NCBI RefSeq assembly: GCF_005434915.1
Contig: NZ_SKCG01000003.1
Location: 434,001-498,000, forward strand
Length of the DNA stretch: 64,000 nt
Origin: Aurantiacibacter suaedae
Lineage (GTDB): Bacteria > Pseudomonadota > Alphaproteobacteria > Sphingomonadales > Sphingomonadaceae
Direction of reading: 5' to 3'
Shown here: piece after piece, positions 12,835 through 21,898 of the stretch
Numbering within the stretch: the first letter of the stretch is position 1
Layout of the letters: the number at the start of each line of letters is the position of its first letter
Notes under the pieces: generated by a model
Told to the model about the DNA's origin: nothing
The model's input: the letters and a program-made list of their open reading frames with translations, nothing else
The model's database searches: none
Translations under genes and position numbers: made by a program

Positions 12835-14258
12835 CCTGGGCCGGATTTCAGGATGCTGCCGCGCAGGCTGTTATCGCGGTGGCGTTTTTCTGCTTCATCG
12901 TCGTGTTCTTGCGCAATGCCATCGGCCTGGCGCAGCTATTGATTGCCGGTTGGGTGTTTGGAACGCGCATAGAGCCGAGTGAGGGCGCGCGCGAACTTTG
13001 GCAGCGCTACGCCGATCTTGCGATGCCGATTACCGTGATCGCGCCAGCCTACAATGAAGAACTGTCGATTGCCGAAAGCGTCAAGGCGCTTCTTGCGCTC
13101 GAATATCCGGACCATGAGGTTATCGTCGTCAACGATGGATCGAAAGACGATACGCTGGGCGAGCTTCTGCGTGTCTTCGAGATGGAGAAGTGCGATCGCA
13201 AGCAGATCGCCAAGCTTCAGCAGACGGAAATACGCGAGACCTATATCTCACGCCGTTTTCCGAACCTGCTCGTTGTCGACAAGGAAAATGGGCGCAAGGC
13301 GGATGCGGCGAATGCTGGCCTGGGCTTTGCCCGCACGCCCCTGGTTTGCGTGATCGACGCCGACTCCATTATCGAGCCCGATGGTTTGTTGCGCGCGGCC
13401 GAGCCCTTCATGCACGACGATGGCCGTCTGGTCGCGGTGGGCGGCGCAATACGGATCGTAAACGGAAGCACGGTCAAGGGAGGATCGCTGCAAGAGATCA
13501 GTGTCGCCAAAGGCCTGGTGCCACGTTTTCAGGTGGTCGAGTATCTTCGCGCATTTCTTACTGCCCGTGTGGCCAATGCACACACCAATACGCTGATGCT
13601 GATATCCGGCGCGTTCGGGCTTTTTCGTCGCTCCACGCTGGTCGAAATCGGCGGTTACAGGCATGACACTGTGGGAGAAGACCTTGAACTGGTGGTGCGG
13701 CTGCATCGCCACCTGCGAGAGCAGAAGCGAGATTATCAGCTTGCCTTCGTGCCCGACATCGTGTGCTGGACCGAGGCGCCGGCGGGTCTCAAGGGGCTCG
13801 ATAATCAGCGCGCCCGCTGGCAGCAGGGTTCGCTTGAGACCTTGCAGCGTCATCGGCGCATGATCTGTAATCCTCGGTACGGGCGGATCGGCCTGCTAGC
13901 CATGCCGCACATCGTGCTGGAAGACATTCTCGGCCCCCCCGCCGAGCTTGTGGGCTACCTCGTCCTTCCGGCGGCTGCGCTGCTGGGCTTGCTGGACCCC
14001 ATGATGGCAGTTGCATTCTTCTTCGTATCTATTGTGTTCGGCAGTGCCCTCAGCGTGGGAACGCTTGTTCTGGAGGAGCAGCAATTGCGCCGCACGCCAA
14101 CGGCAAAGGATCTGCTCAGGATTGGCTGGGCCGCTTTGATTGAGAACTTCGGATATCGCCAGATCAACCTTTGGTACCGGCTTCAGGGAGTGCTGCGGTT
14201 CGTGAAAAAGGATAACACCTGGGCAGCCGTCCCACGGGCAGGGTTCAACGCGAACTGA
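12831..14258 (+). CDS. Membrane glycosyltransferase, family 2
   Basis: 475 aa. One N-terminal membrane helix (about 12-42), a cytoplasmic GT-A domain (about 60-330) and three to four C-terminal membrane helices (about 355-430). Family 2 hallmarks are present: TVIAPAYNEE, VNDGSKDDT, IDADSII (the metal-binding DxD region), GEDLELVVRL and QRARWQQG, the last being the Q/R-x-x-R-W motif of processive synthases such as PgaC and cellulose synthase. It therefore probably polymerises a sugar nucleotide into a surface polysaccharide while translocating it. No deacetylase (PgaB-like) or cyclic-di-GMP PilZ domain is encoded alongside, which sets the cluster apart from pga and bcs loci. Confidence 0.88.
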   Translation: MTWAGFQDAAAQAVIAVAFFCFIVVFLRNAIGLAQLLIAGWVFGTRIEPSEGARELWQRYADLAMPITVIAPAYNEELSIAESVKALLALEYPDHEVIVVNDGSKDDTLGELLRVFEMEKCDRKQIAKLQQTEIRETYISRRFPNLLVVDKENGRKADAANAGLGFARTPLVCVIDADSIIEPDGLLRAAEPFMHDDGRLVAVGGAIRIVNGSTVKGGSLQEISVAKGLVPRFQVVEYLRAFLTARVANAHTNTLMLISGAFGLFRRSTLVEIGGYRHDTVGEDLELVVRLHRHLREQKRDYQLAFVPDIVCWTEAPAGLKGLDNQRARWQQGSLETLQRHRRMICNPRYGRIGLLAMPHIVLEDILGPPAELVGYLVLPAAALLGLLDPMMAVAFFFVSIVFGSALSVGTLVLEEQQLRRTPTAKDLLRIGWAALIENFGYRQINLWYRLQGVLRFVKKDNTWAAVPRAGFNAN

Positions 14259-14761
14259 ACGTGTGGTGCCTGCAGGCCACTAGGCCAGCGAGAAACTCGC
14301 ATGTCCTCTCGGCGCAAGCCGAAGTGTTTGATTAATCATGGACCTTGGAAAATGGCCTGATCAGTTCTTTGCGCGGTGCATCAGATCATTGCGGCGGCGG
14401 GAAGCAATTGATACGCTTGGTATCTTCTGACGCGCGATCATCGCCGCGGCAGGCGCACGGCCCGTCATCCTGCCAACTGCTCTTCTCCCGCGCGCTCGGC
14501 CTGAAGGGCCGCCGGCAGCAATGCGACAATTTGCCAGATCCCGCTTCAGCCGTTCCAGATCCGGCCCACCGGGATCGCCTTCCATTGGGCTTTGGAGATT
14601 GAATAGCAGGGTGGGGTGGCGGGTTCGGTTGTAGGGCGTCCATTCGGGGAAGATCGCGCTGCGCGGTAATGGGCAACGATCGCTTCCGCATCCGGCGCGA
14701 AATTCTCGATCACGCCCATGGTGCCGAATCCGCCGATCTCAGCGAAAATGTGAGGCCGTTC
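14259..14761. other. Non-coding stretch with an esterase relic
   Basis: 503 bases between the glycosyltransferase and fumarase. The only recognisable content is a decayed carboxylesterase C-terminus on the minus strand (listed separately). Nothing else on either strand looks like a gene, and there is no clear terminator. Confidence 0.5.
14530..14660 (-). pseudogene. Relic of a type-B carboxylesterase C-terminus
   Basis: Minus-strand translation from about 14654 reads IFPEWTPYNRTRHPTLLF and then NLQSPMEGDPGGPDLERL. It lines up with the C-terminus of the intact esterase at 3188-4747 (PQWPVYDDATRPVMLFGLDG, then GGEDPWRARL): the P-[EQ]-W, Tyr, R/H-P, LF and D-P positions agree. Upstream on this strand there is no GESAG catalytic region or start, and downstream the sequence runs into fragments with no resemblance. 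Only about 40 codons remain, so this is a gene scrap left by deletion. The resemblance is by eye and moderate. Confidence 0.4.
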
Positions 14762-16144
14762 TCAGGTCATGGTTTCGGGTCGCACCAGCCGGTCGAATCT
14801 TTCCGGTTCCACCAGATCCAGCTCAAGTGCCGCTTCGCGCAGCGTCAGCCCCTCGGTATGAGCGTGATGGGCGATCCTTGCCGCATTGTCGTAGCCGATC
14901 TCCGGCGCAAGGGCAGTAACCAGCATCAGCGACTGGTCGACCAAGTGCGCGATCCGCTCCCGGTTGGGCTCCATTCCTGTCACACAGCGATCCGCGAAAC
15001 TTTCCATGCCTGTTGCGAGAAGGTCGATTGAACGAATTGTGCCTGCGCCGATCATCGGTTTGAACACGTTAAGTTCAAGCGCACCTTGCATACCGCCTAC
15101 GCTCGCAGCCTGTTGCTGGCCCAGCACCTGCGCAGCCACCATCGTCAGCATCTCGCACTGGGAGGGATTAACCTTGCCCGGCATGATCGAGCTTCCCGGC
15201 TCGTTAGCCGGCAGGATCAACTCGCCGAGCCCAGAGCGTGGGCCGGAGGCCAGCCAGCGGATATCGTTCGCAATCTTAGTAAGCGAAACTGCGAGCGCGC
15301 CGAGCGCACCCGAAAGCCGCACGAGGGCATCGTTGGCCGCAAGCGCAGCGAAAGAGTTTGGGGCAGGGGTGAAGCTCTGGCCAGTGATGGCGGATATTTC
15401 TTGCGCCATATCTGCGGCAAAGCCGGGCGGGGCGTTGAGGCCTGTTCCAACGGCCGTGGCCCCCTGGGCGAGCTTTCTTACATCGGCGGCGGCATGGCTG
15501 ATCGCGGCCCCGCCTTCATCCAACTGCGCCACATAGCCCGAAAACTCCTGACCGAGCGTGAGGGGCGTTGCATCCATCAGGTGCGTGCGCCCGATCTTGA
15601 CGATGTCGTCCCAAGCCTGCGCCTTGTCTGCCAAGGCATCGCGGAGCTTGCCCAGCGCAGGCATTAGCTTGTTTTCCAGCGCCAGCGTGGCGGCGATGTG
15701 CAGAGCGGTGGGGAAGCTGTCGTTCGACGACTGGCCCCGATTGACGTGGTCATTGGGATGAACAGGGCTTTTGCCGCCGATCTTGCCGGTGAGCAGTTCG
15801 TTCGCCCGGCTGGCAATCACCTCGTTCACGTTCATATTGCTGTGGGTGCCGCTGCCTGTCTGCCAGATCACCAGCGGGAAGTGGCCATCGAGTTCGCCGT
15901 CTATCACCTCGCGCGCCGCGCTCTCGATAGCGTCCGCCAGCGCGGCATCGAGGCCATGCTTGCGGTTGACGCGCGCGGCGGCCAGTTTGACCACGGCCAG
16001 CGCGCGACTGATAGCGAGCGGCATACGTTCGCTCTCGCCGAAAGGAAAGTTCTCGAGGCTTCGCTGTGTCTGTGCGCCCCAGTATCGGCCTGCCGGAACT
16101 TCGACTTCGCCGAGGCTATCGGTTTCCGTTCGCTTGTCGGTCAC
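14762..16144 (-). CDS. fumC: Fumarate hydratase, class II
   Basis: 460 aa. Interconverts fumarate and malate in the citric-acid cycle; soluble homotetramer without an iron-sulfur cluster. Diagnostic segments: DSLGEVEVPAGRYWGAQTQR at the N-terminus, WQTGSGTHSNMNVNEVIA, VHPNDHVNRGQSSNDSFPTA, and the family signature GSSIMPGKVNPSQCEM around the catalytic loop. Length is normal. It is followed 39 bases upstream in the genome by the flavodoxin-like gene on the same strand, but a functional link is not evident. Confidence 0.97.
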   Translation of the reverse strand: MTDKRTETDSLGEVEVPAGRYWGAQTQRSLENFPFGESERMPLAISRALAVVKLAAARVNRKHGLDAALADAIESAAREVIDGELDGHFPLVIWQTGSGTHSNMNVNEVIASRANELLTGKIGGKSPVHPNDHVNRGQSSNDSFPTALHIAATLALENKLMPALGKLRDALADKAQAWDDIVKIGRTHLMDATPLTLGQEFSGYVAQLDEGGAAISHAAADVRKLAQGATAVGTGLNAPPGFAADMAQEISAITGQSFTPAPNSFAALAANDALVRLSGALGALAVSLTKIANDIRWLASGPRSGLGELILPANEPGSSIMPGKVNPSQCEMLTMVAAQVLGQQQAASVGGMQGALELNVFKPMIGAGTIRSIDLLATGMESFADRCVTGMEPNRERIAHLVDQSLMLVTALAPEIGYDNAARIAHHAHTEGLTLREAALELDLVEPERFDRLVRPETMT

Positions 16145-16183
16145 ATCTGGCTTTCTTGATCAGGCAGCTAATTACTTTTCCGG

Positions 16184-16792
16184 CTAGCCCGGGTAGGGTG
16201 CAGACTTGAGCAAACCGGCGAGATGGCTGGCGTTGGAAGCCACCATGGCGGCAGTCTGCGTCACTTTCTCCGGCACCGCATCGAGTTCCATGAAATCGGT
16301 GCTGCCCATCGCTTCTCCCACCCAATAGCATGCAGCAACGGCGGGAATGGTGAAGCCCACATCGTTGAGCGACTGGAACAGTTGCGCCGACGAGAAATGC
16401 GCGCCGTCCTCATTGCCCACGATCGCGGCCACCGCGACCTTCGAATAGCTCGGCATGCGGCCCTGGTCGTCGGTTTCGGAGAGGAGTGCATCGAGCCGTT
16501 CGAGCACACGCTTGGCCACGCTGCTAACTTGGCCCATCCAGATCGGCCCGCCGAAAATCAGAATGTCGTGATCGAGCACCTCCTGGCGCAGGGCCGGCCA
16601 GTCGTCTCCATCGCCTTCATCCGATGTGACGCCCGGCTTGATCTGCAGGGAAGCGACGCGGACGGTGCGGGTGACATCGACTTCATGGCTGGCGAAGGCA
16701 CCTTTAAGGACCGAGATCATCGCATCGGTGGACGAGGCCTCGTTCGGGTCCGATTTGAGGGTGCAGTTAAGGGCAAGGGCTTTGAGTGGCAT
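16184..16792 (-). CDS. Flavodoxin-like NAD(P)H-dependent FMN reductase
   Basis: 202 aa from the ATG at 16792 (a longer reading from 16852 has an unlikely arginine-rich N-terminus). Flavodoxin fold: first strand KALALNCTLK with the phosphate-binding loop, central DHDILIFGGPIWMGQVSSVAKRVLERLD, which is the FMN-edge region shared by NADPH-dependent FMN reductases and WrbA-like proteins, and VAVAAIVGNEDGAHFSS. No signal peptide. It may reduce quinones or flavins in the cytoplasm; the substrate is unknown. Confidence 0.82.
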   Translation of the reverse strand: MPLKALALNCTLKSDPNEASSTDAMISVLKGAFASHEVDVTRTVRVASLQIKPGVTSDEGDGDDWPALRQEVLDHDILIFGGPIWMGQVSSVAKRVLERLDALLSETDDQGRMPSYSKVAVAAIVGNEDGAHFSSAQLFQSLNDVGFTIPAVAACYWVGEAMGSTDFMELDAVPEKVTQTAAMVASNASHLAGLLKSAPYPG

Positions 16793-16899
16793 GTCGTTAC
16801 AACGGGGCCCCCGATGCGATGTTCCGCGCCTTGTTCTGATAGATCCGCGCAAAAGGCGTGGGACGGCTTATCATCGTCACCAGCTGCTACGTGCGCGAA

Positions 16900-16934
16900 C
16901 GGCAGCCGCAGTGTCAGAAACACTGCGGCTGCCG
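16900..16934 (-). terminator. Strong hairpin terminator downstream of the TBDR gene
   Basis: Perfect 15-bp stem (CGGCAGCCGCAGTGT with its complement) and a 5-base loop, between the TBDR stop (16978) and the flavodoxin gene on the same strand. The T-run is short (TT after the stem on the minus strand), so termination may be partly intrinsic. Confidence 0.75.
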
Positions 16935-16977
16935 ATGTTGGTTCTGCGCTCATCCGGGAGCCGAAAAAACCGCTGGT

Positions 16978-19251
16978 TCAGAACCTGATCGAAGTGCGCA
17001 CACCATACTGGCGCGGCGCGCCGTAGAACTCGTTATCGTCCGTGCGGCCGACGACATATTCCTCGTCGGTGAGGTTGGTGGCGTAGGCTTCCACCACGAA
17101 ATCATCATAACGTACGGTGAGCAGCGCCGAGAGCAGTCCGCGCGATTCGAGCAGATCGCCCGGACCATAGGCCAGATAGTTGTAGCGGCTGCCCTGATAG
17201 CCATAGTTGATCCGCGGTGTGACCGACAGGCGGTCGCTCAGGTCGAACGCGTATTCGACCCCGAAATTGTAGGTCCATTCAGGTGAATAAAGGTTGTCGC
17301 CGCCCGAAGTGGTGGTGATGAACGGACCATAGTCGAAGCAGGCGGGCGGACTGGAGGGAACGCCCGGCGCGCACTGCGGGCCGAGCTGGCCGGGCGGAAG
17401 CAGGCGTGCGTTCACGAAGGTGAGGCTTGACAGCTCGGTGTCGAGATAGCCGAAACTGCCGTCGAACCCGAAGCCGCCGAAGCGGCCCTGGATCTGCCCT
17501 TCGAAACCCTTGATCGTGGCGCTGCCGACATTGCGCACACCAGTGGTGCCGGTGGCGGTTTCAATCACATCGAATTGCAGGTTGTTGAAATCGTTATAAA
17601 ACGCGCTCAGCTGCATATTGATGCGGCGATCTGCCAGCGCGCCCTTCCAACCGATTTCATAGTTCCACACCGTTTCGGGGTCGAATTCGGGATTGTCGCA
17701 TTGCGGGCTGGGCAGGCAGTTGAAGCCGCCCGGCTTATATCCGCGTGCGGTGAAGGCATAGAGCAGGTGGTCGTCGGCCACGTTCCAGTTCAGCGCGAGC
17801 TTGCCGGTCACCATGGAATCGTCATGCTCGCCCGCCAGATCGGCGATCACCAGACCGCCGGGCGGGAAGCCTGGAAAGCCTTCGCCAAGCAGCACCGTAC
17901 CCGTACCGGTCGACTGGAAGTGCGAATAGCGGGCGCCGAGCTGGACTTCGAGTGTGTCGGTCAGCTGATAGTTGCCTTGCGCAAAGGCGCCATAGATATC
18001 GCGGTTGTTGCGCGGCGAAACATAGGTGCCCGGAGGCGCAAGGTTGCGGGTATCGACGACGATGTCGTTACGCTGATAATAGCCGCCCAGGATCCAGTCG
18101 AACGCGCCCGAAGTGGGCGAGATCAGATTGATTTCCTCGCTGTATTGCCGCTCGCCAGCGAAGTAGTCGGTGACCAGCCCGCCGCCGGCTGACGGCGGTG
18201 CCTGCGTGCCGTCGGCATCGCTGACGTAGGTGTTGCGCTTGTATTGGTAACCGCTCAGCGAGCGCAGCGTCAGGCCGCTGGCAAATTCGTAGCGCAGCTC
18301 GAGACTGGCGATGAAGGCGCGTTCCACCTTCGAGGTGTCGGTGTCGTAATCCAGCGTGCGGATATCGTCGGTGGCGAAGGGGGCAAAGGTGGTATCGGGG
18401 GCAGGGCGGTATGCATAGCCGCCCGTGTCCTGCTGGTGCCATTGCAGTTTGAGCAGGGCGCGGAAAGCGTCGCCCGGCTCCCACATCGCGCCGAGCCGTG
18501 CGCCGATTTCTTCCAGCTTGCCTGCATCGTTGTTGAACGGGCCGATGTCTGTGTAGAAGCTGTCGCGGTCACGGACGATGCCCGCTGCGCGCACCGCCAG
18601 CGTGTTGGTCAGCGGCAGATTAACCGCGCCTTCGCCTTCGACGAGGCCATAATTGCCCACGCCCGCCTTGGCGTAGCCTTCCACGCCGTTAAGCGAAGGA
18701 TTGGCCGAATTGATGAAGATGGCCCCGCCGGTCGAATTGTTGCCGACCAGCGTGCCCTGCGGCCCGCGCAGCACCTCGATCGAGGCGATATCGTAAAACG
18801 GGATGCTGGTGACGATCGGCGGCTGGAACAGGCCATCGATATAGGTGGCAACGCCGTTCGAGATGTTGGGCGAATTGGCGGCAATGCCGATACCGCGAAT
18901 ATTGACTGACTGCGTTTCGCCCGCATCGGTGATCGAAAGCGACGGGGCGGCGAGCTGCAGGTCAGCCACCGAATCCACCGCCTTGGCATCGAGATCACCG
19001 CCGCCAATCACGGTTGCGGCAATCGGCACGTCTTGCAAGTTCTCGTCGCGCCGCTGGGCGGTGACGACGATCGCATCGAGCGGAGCACTTCTGTTGGTCG
19101 CAGCTTGCGCTTGCTGCGGGCTTTCGGCTTGCTGCGCATTGGCCGCGCCCACCGGGATGGCCAGCGCTGCGCTCGATAGCAGCAGGCGGCACAAGGCGGC
19201 CTTCATACGCGATTTGTCAGAACGGGATGCAATCCCATTATCGTGAGCCAT
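16978..19251 (-). CDS. TonB-dependent receptor of the LuxR-linked locus
   Basis: 757 aa from the ATG at 19251, which has GGGAGGA six bases upstream. A short charged leader precedes a signal peptide ending GAANAQ. TonB-box region LDAIVVTAQRRDENLQDVP, plug with VNIRGIGI and EVLRGPQGTLVGNNSTGG, then a beta-barrel ending TSIRF. Two cysteine pairs sit in extracellular-loop regions (NCLPSPQCD; CAPGVPSSPPAC). The promoter region carries a 17-bp palindromic element (19305-19321) that is also found upstream of the neighbouring serine hydrolase. The two genes and the LuxR regulator thus form an uptake-plus-hydrolysis unit; the substrate is unknown, possibly an amide or ester. Confidence 0.94.
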   Translation of the reverse strand: MAHDNGIASRSDKSRMKAALCRLLLSSAALAIPVGAANAQQAESPQQAQAATNRSAPLDAIVVTAQRRDENLQDVPIAATVIGGGDLDAKAVDSVADLQLAAPSLSITDAGETQSVNIRGIGIAANSPNISNGVATYIDGLFQPPIVTSIPFYDIASIEVLRGPQGTLVGNNSTGGAIFINSANPSLNGVEGYAKAGVGNYGLVEGEGAVNLPLTNTLAVRAAGIVRDRDSFYTDIGPFNNDAGKLEEIGARLGAMWEPGDAFRALLKLQWHQQDTGGYAYRPAPDTTFAPFATDDIRTLDYDTDTSKVERAFIASLELRYEFASGLTLRSLSGYQYKRNTYVSDADGTQAPPSAGGGLVTDYFAGERQYSEEINLISPTSGAFDWILGGYYQRNDIVVDTRNLAPPGTYVSPRNNRDIYGAFAQGNYQLTDTLEVQLGARYSHFQSTGTGTVLLGEGFPGFPPGGLVIADLAGEHDDSMVTGKLALNWNVADDHLLYAFTARGYKPGGFNCLPSPQCDNPEFDPETVWNYEIGWKGALADRRINMQLSAFYNDFNNLQFDVIETATGTTGVRNVGSATIKGFEGQIQGRFGGFGFDGSFGYLDTELSSLTFVNARLLPPGQLGPQCAPGVPSSPPACFDYGPFITTTSGGDNLYSPEWTYNFGVEYAFDLSDRLSVTPRINYGYQGSRYNYLAYGPGDLLESRGLLSALLTVRYDDFVVEAYATNLTDEEYVVGRTDDNEFYGAPRQYGVRTSIRF

Positions 19252-19304
19252 GTTATTTCCTCCCAGGTTTTGCAGCAAACTACTGGGCTGGCGCAGACTC
19301 GCGT

Positions 19305-19321
19305 AAGTCCCAAATGGGATA
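19305..19321. promoter_or_regulatory. Palindromic operator copy 1 (TBDR promoter)
   Basis: AAGTCCCAAATGGGATA, containing the inverted repeat TCCCA-AA-TGGGA. It lies 54-70 bases upstream of the TBDR start. The identical 17 bases recur at 20737-20753 upstream of the hydrolase, at nearly the same distance. It is the likely binding site of the LuxR-type regulator encoded at 20780-21898. Confidence 0.72.
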
Positions 19322-19367
19322 TACCGAAAGGGAACAGTCCGCGAAAATGCGCGGCTACAGACGCAAA

Positions 19368-19396
19368 CGGGCGGCAGCGATGATCGCTGCCGCCCG
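19368..19396 (-). terminator. Hairpin terminator downstream of the serine hydrolase
   Basis: Perfect 14-bp inverted repeat (CGGGCGGCAGCGAT and its complement around one central base) located 50 bases past the hydrolase stop and before the TBDR promoter. It separates the hydrolase transcript from the TBDR, consistent with each having its own operator. Confidence 0.7.
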
Positions 19397-19445
19397 GCTT
19401 GCTCAGCATATCAGGCCATCGATCAGCCCGATTGTTGCGAGCTGG

Positions 19446-20681
19446 TCACTCGGGCGACCAGGCGCTTGCCGCAGCGAGGAAGGCAGCGGTTTCGTTTGAT
19501 GGTGTCATATCGGCGGGCGGGAAATAGCTCATCTTCACGACCACGGTCTTGGAGGTCGGATCGACATAGATGTACTGCCCTTGCAGGCCGATCGCCGCAT
19601 AGGCGTTCTCGCCGAAGGTCCACCATTGCATACCATAACCCATGCCTTCACCGGACGGGGCCTCGGTGGGCGCGGTCGACAGGGCGACCCAATCGGCGGG
19701 CACGACCTGACGGCCATTGGCCTTGCCGCCATTCATCATCATCAGGCCGATACGGGCATAGTCGCGCAATGTGGCGTTGAAGCCCGCCCCGTTGAACTCG
19801 CGGCCCACGCCGGGCGGGCCATCCATGATGAAGAAACCATCGGCCTCCATGCCCAGCGGCTCCCACAGGCGCTGCGTCATGTAGGACGCGATGGTGCTGC
19901 CCCCGCTGACGCGTTCGATCAGCAGGCCAAGCACGGCGGTGTCGATGGTCTTGTACTGGAAGTGTTCGCCCGGCGTGTGCGCGCGGTTAATGGTGAAGGC
20001 CGGCTCCACGAAACGGTGCGTGTTCTTGACCAAGGCATTGATATGGTTGGTGGCTGCGATGCCGGGATTGGCGAAGTCGTAGCGTTCCTCGTAATCGACG
20101 CCCGAGCGCATCTGCAGAACCTGCCGGATCGTCACGCCTTCATAACCGCCGCCCTTCAGCTCGGGCAGATAGCTGTCGATGGCATCGTCGAGCGAGGCAA
20201 TGCGGCCTTCCTGCAAGGCAAAGCCGACCAGCAGCGAGGTGAGCGACTTGGTCATCGACCAGCCCATGAAACGCGTATCGGCGCGGCTGTTGTTGAGATA
20301 GTTCTCGTAGACGATCTTGCCGTCCTTCATCACCAGCAGCGCATTGGTGTAGGTGCGGTCGAGGAACTCTTCGGATGTATAGGTGCTGCCCTCGAACTGG
20401 TAAGTGAAATCGAGCGGGTGATCGTCACGCTCGAGCTGCCAGACCGGGCCGGACCGCGGCACCGAGCGCGTATAAAACAGCTTGTCCATGCTGCGGAACG
20501 TCAGGCTGTTCACGTTCGCATCGTTCATCGCCCAGCGCAGGTTCTGCACCGCCACCGGCACATCGGAGCGTTCACCGCTGGCCACCTGCGGCGGGAGCTG
20601 TGGCTGAGCGATCGCCGGGGCTGTGGCCATGCCGCATCCCAGCATGAGCGCAGCCGAGAGAAGTGTTTTGCGCAGTCTCAC
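19446..20681 (-). CDS. Secreted serine hydrolase, beta-lactamase/NylB-like
   Basis: 411 aa with GTG start preceded by AAGGAAGGAGA. Signal peptide ends near APAIAQ. The beta-lactamase-like (class C/penicillin-binding-protein) fold is indicated by the SxxK motif FMGWSMTKS (Ser142, Lys145), the helix LTSLLVGFALQEGRI, ITIRQVLQMRSGVDYEE, and ERVSGGSTIASYMTQRLWEPLGM. The arrangement resembles 6-aminohexanoate-dimer hydrolase (NylB) and related esterases more than true beta-lactamases; the usual Y-x-N is replaced by YKT around residue 240. It is presumably periplasmic and cleaves an amide or ester from the compound brought in by the adjacent TBDR. Its promoter shares the 17-bp palindrome with that TBDR. 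Confidence 0.86.
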   Translation of the reverse strand: MRLRKTLLSAALMLGCGMATAPAIAQPQLPPQVASGERSDVPVAVQNLRWAMNDANVNSLTFRSMDKLFYTRSVPRSGPVWQLERDDHPLDFTYQFEGSTYTSEEFLDRTYTNALLVMKDGKIVYENYLNNSRADTRFMGWSMTKSLTSLLVGFALQEGRIASLDDAIDSYLPELKGGGYEGVTIRQVLQMRSGVDYEERYDFANPGIAATNHINALVKNTHRFVEPAFTINRAHTPGEHFQYKTIDTAVLGLLIERVSGGSTIASYMTQRLWEPLGMEADGFFIMDGPPGVGREFNGAGFNATLRDYARIGLMMMNGGKANGRQVVPADWVALSTAPTEAPSGEGMGYGMQWWTFGENAYAAIGLQGQYIYVDPTSKTVVVKMSYFPPADMTPSNETAAFLAAASAWSPE

Positions 20682-20736
20682 GAGTATTGTCTCCTTCCTT
20701 TTGTCAGGAGCTATCCTAACTGCGCGCCGCAGATTG

Positions 20737-20753
20737 AAGTCCCAAATGGGATA
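20737..20753. promoter_or_regulatory. Palindromic operator copy 2 (serine hydrolase promoter)
   Basis: Identical to the element at 19305-19321 (AAGTCCCAAATGGGATA) and 56-72 bases upstream of the hydrolase start. It also lies just 3' of the LuxR regulator's stop codon. A TAGGAT sequence about 18 bases downstream on the minus strand may be the -10 box, which would place the palindrome at or above -35 as expected for an activator site. Confidence 0.72.
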
Positions 20754-20779
20754 CGTGGCGGTAAATGCGCAGAAGCGTT

Positions 20780-21898
20780 TCAGGAAAGCAGTGGCGATTG
20801 TGGACCGGTGCGTGCGTGGAACAGCACCGAATTCGACAGTCGCAGCACCAGTTCGCTTTGCCGGCGCGCGTCTGTCTTGGAAAGAACCTGCTTGAGCTGG
20901 TTGCGCGCGCTGCCTTCGCTGATCCCGCGCGACTGGGCATATTCCTTCAGCGTGCTTCCCGCGAACAGGGCGGCGGTTACGCGGGCTTCGGCCTGTGTAA
21001 GCTGCAGCAGCCGGGCGATCTCATCGACCGAGGGCGAGAATGACCGGCGCGGTTCGCTCACCAGCAAGGCGAAGCCACCCTGCGGATCGGCAAAGCGGAT
21101 CAGCCCCAGGTGCAGCTCATCCTCCTCGCCGGCTCCCAGCACCAGCGTTTCGCATCCCTGCGTCTCGCGGGAATTGAGCATCAGGTGAAGTTGCTTGTCG
21201 CGGTCCAGCCGGCTGCCGCGCAAGGTCCCGCCATCGGCCGAGATATGAGGCGAGCGGTCGAGCATTTCCTCAGCCGCCTCATTGGCCCAGCGGAGCTGTC
21301 GTGCCTCGGTGCAGACGATAATGCCGATTTGCAGCAGGTCGGCGATCTGCTGCGCCTGGCGCAGTTCATCATTCCGGCGCGCGAGTTCCCAGCTCAGATC
21401 GGCGGCCTTGCCGATATGGGGCCGTATGGAGAGGAGCAACTCTTCGTCCTCGCGCGTGAAAGGGCGCGTGTCGCCGGAGCGGCGATGCACGGTCACGGCA
21501 ACCGATTGGTTGCCCACGTGATGCGTGTCGACGCTAATCGATTCGCCCAGACCTGCCGCGTGCAGCCGCTCGCGAAACTTGCCCAGCTGCGGACAGCCTT
21601 GCGAGAAGATGTCAGCATCGCGGATTACGCCATTGGGAGCGGATGGGGCGAGGAGGTTGAGGTTGAAGCGCGGATTGGCAGCGTTGTTGACAAGTTCGTC
21701 ATGAAGCCGGGATGCGCGGGTCGAGGCGGTGTCCCTGGCGATCCAGGTCTGCTCCATGAAACCGTCCGAGTGGCGAAAGCGCTGCACAACCGCACTGGTG
21801 GCTTCGACCTTGCCGCACATCCAATCCAGCAGGCCTTGCCAACGAGTGGGTTCGGTCGGGCAGGAATACAATTCCAGCAAGACATCCGAACCAATCAT
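20780..21898 (-). CDS. LuxR-family (GerE-type HTH) transcriptional regulator
   Basis: 372 aa from ATG 21898 (GGGAGAGG five bases upstream; an in-frame GTG at 21913 is less likely). A long N-terminal region (about 1-300) with no receiver Asp motif probably senses a ligand, with a PAS-like middle section (ADLLQIGIIVCTEARQLRWA). The C-terminal HTH reads LLQLTQAEARVTAALFAGST followed by LKEYAQSRGISEGSARNQLK, the GerE pattern. It lies directly upstream of the hydrolase and TBDR genes, whose promoters share a palindrome, so it most likely activates both in response to their substrate. The palindrome is not obvious in its own promoter. Confidence 0.88.
   Translation of the reverse strand: MIGSDVLLELYSCPTEPTRWQGLLDWMCGKVEATSAVVQRFRHSDGFMEQTWIARDTASTRASRLHDELVNNAANPRFNLNLLAPSAPNGVIRDADIFSQGCPQLGKFRERLHAAGLGESISVDTHHVGNQSVAVTVHRRSGDTRPFTREDEELLLSIRPHIGKAADLSWELARRNDELRQAQQIADLLQIGIIVCTEARQLRWANEAAEEMLDRSPHISADGGTLRGSRLDRDKQLHLMLNSRETQGCETLVLGAGEEDELHLGLIRFADPQGGFALLVSEPRRSFSPSVDEIARLLQLTQAEARVTAALFAGSTLKEYAQSRGISEGSARNQLKQVLSKTDARRQSELVLRLSNSVLFHARTGPQSPLLS

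Noticed and set aside
19581-21188. Plus-strand open frame of 535 codons opposite the serine hydrolase
   Set aside because: Runs across the hydrolase, its promoter palindrome and the LuxR C-terminus; no motifs.
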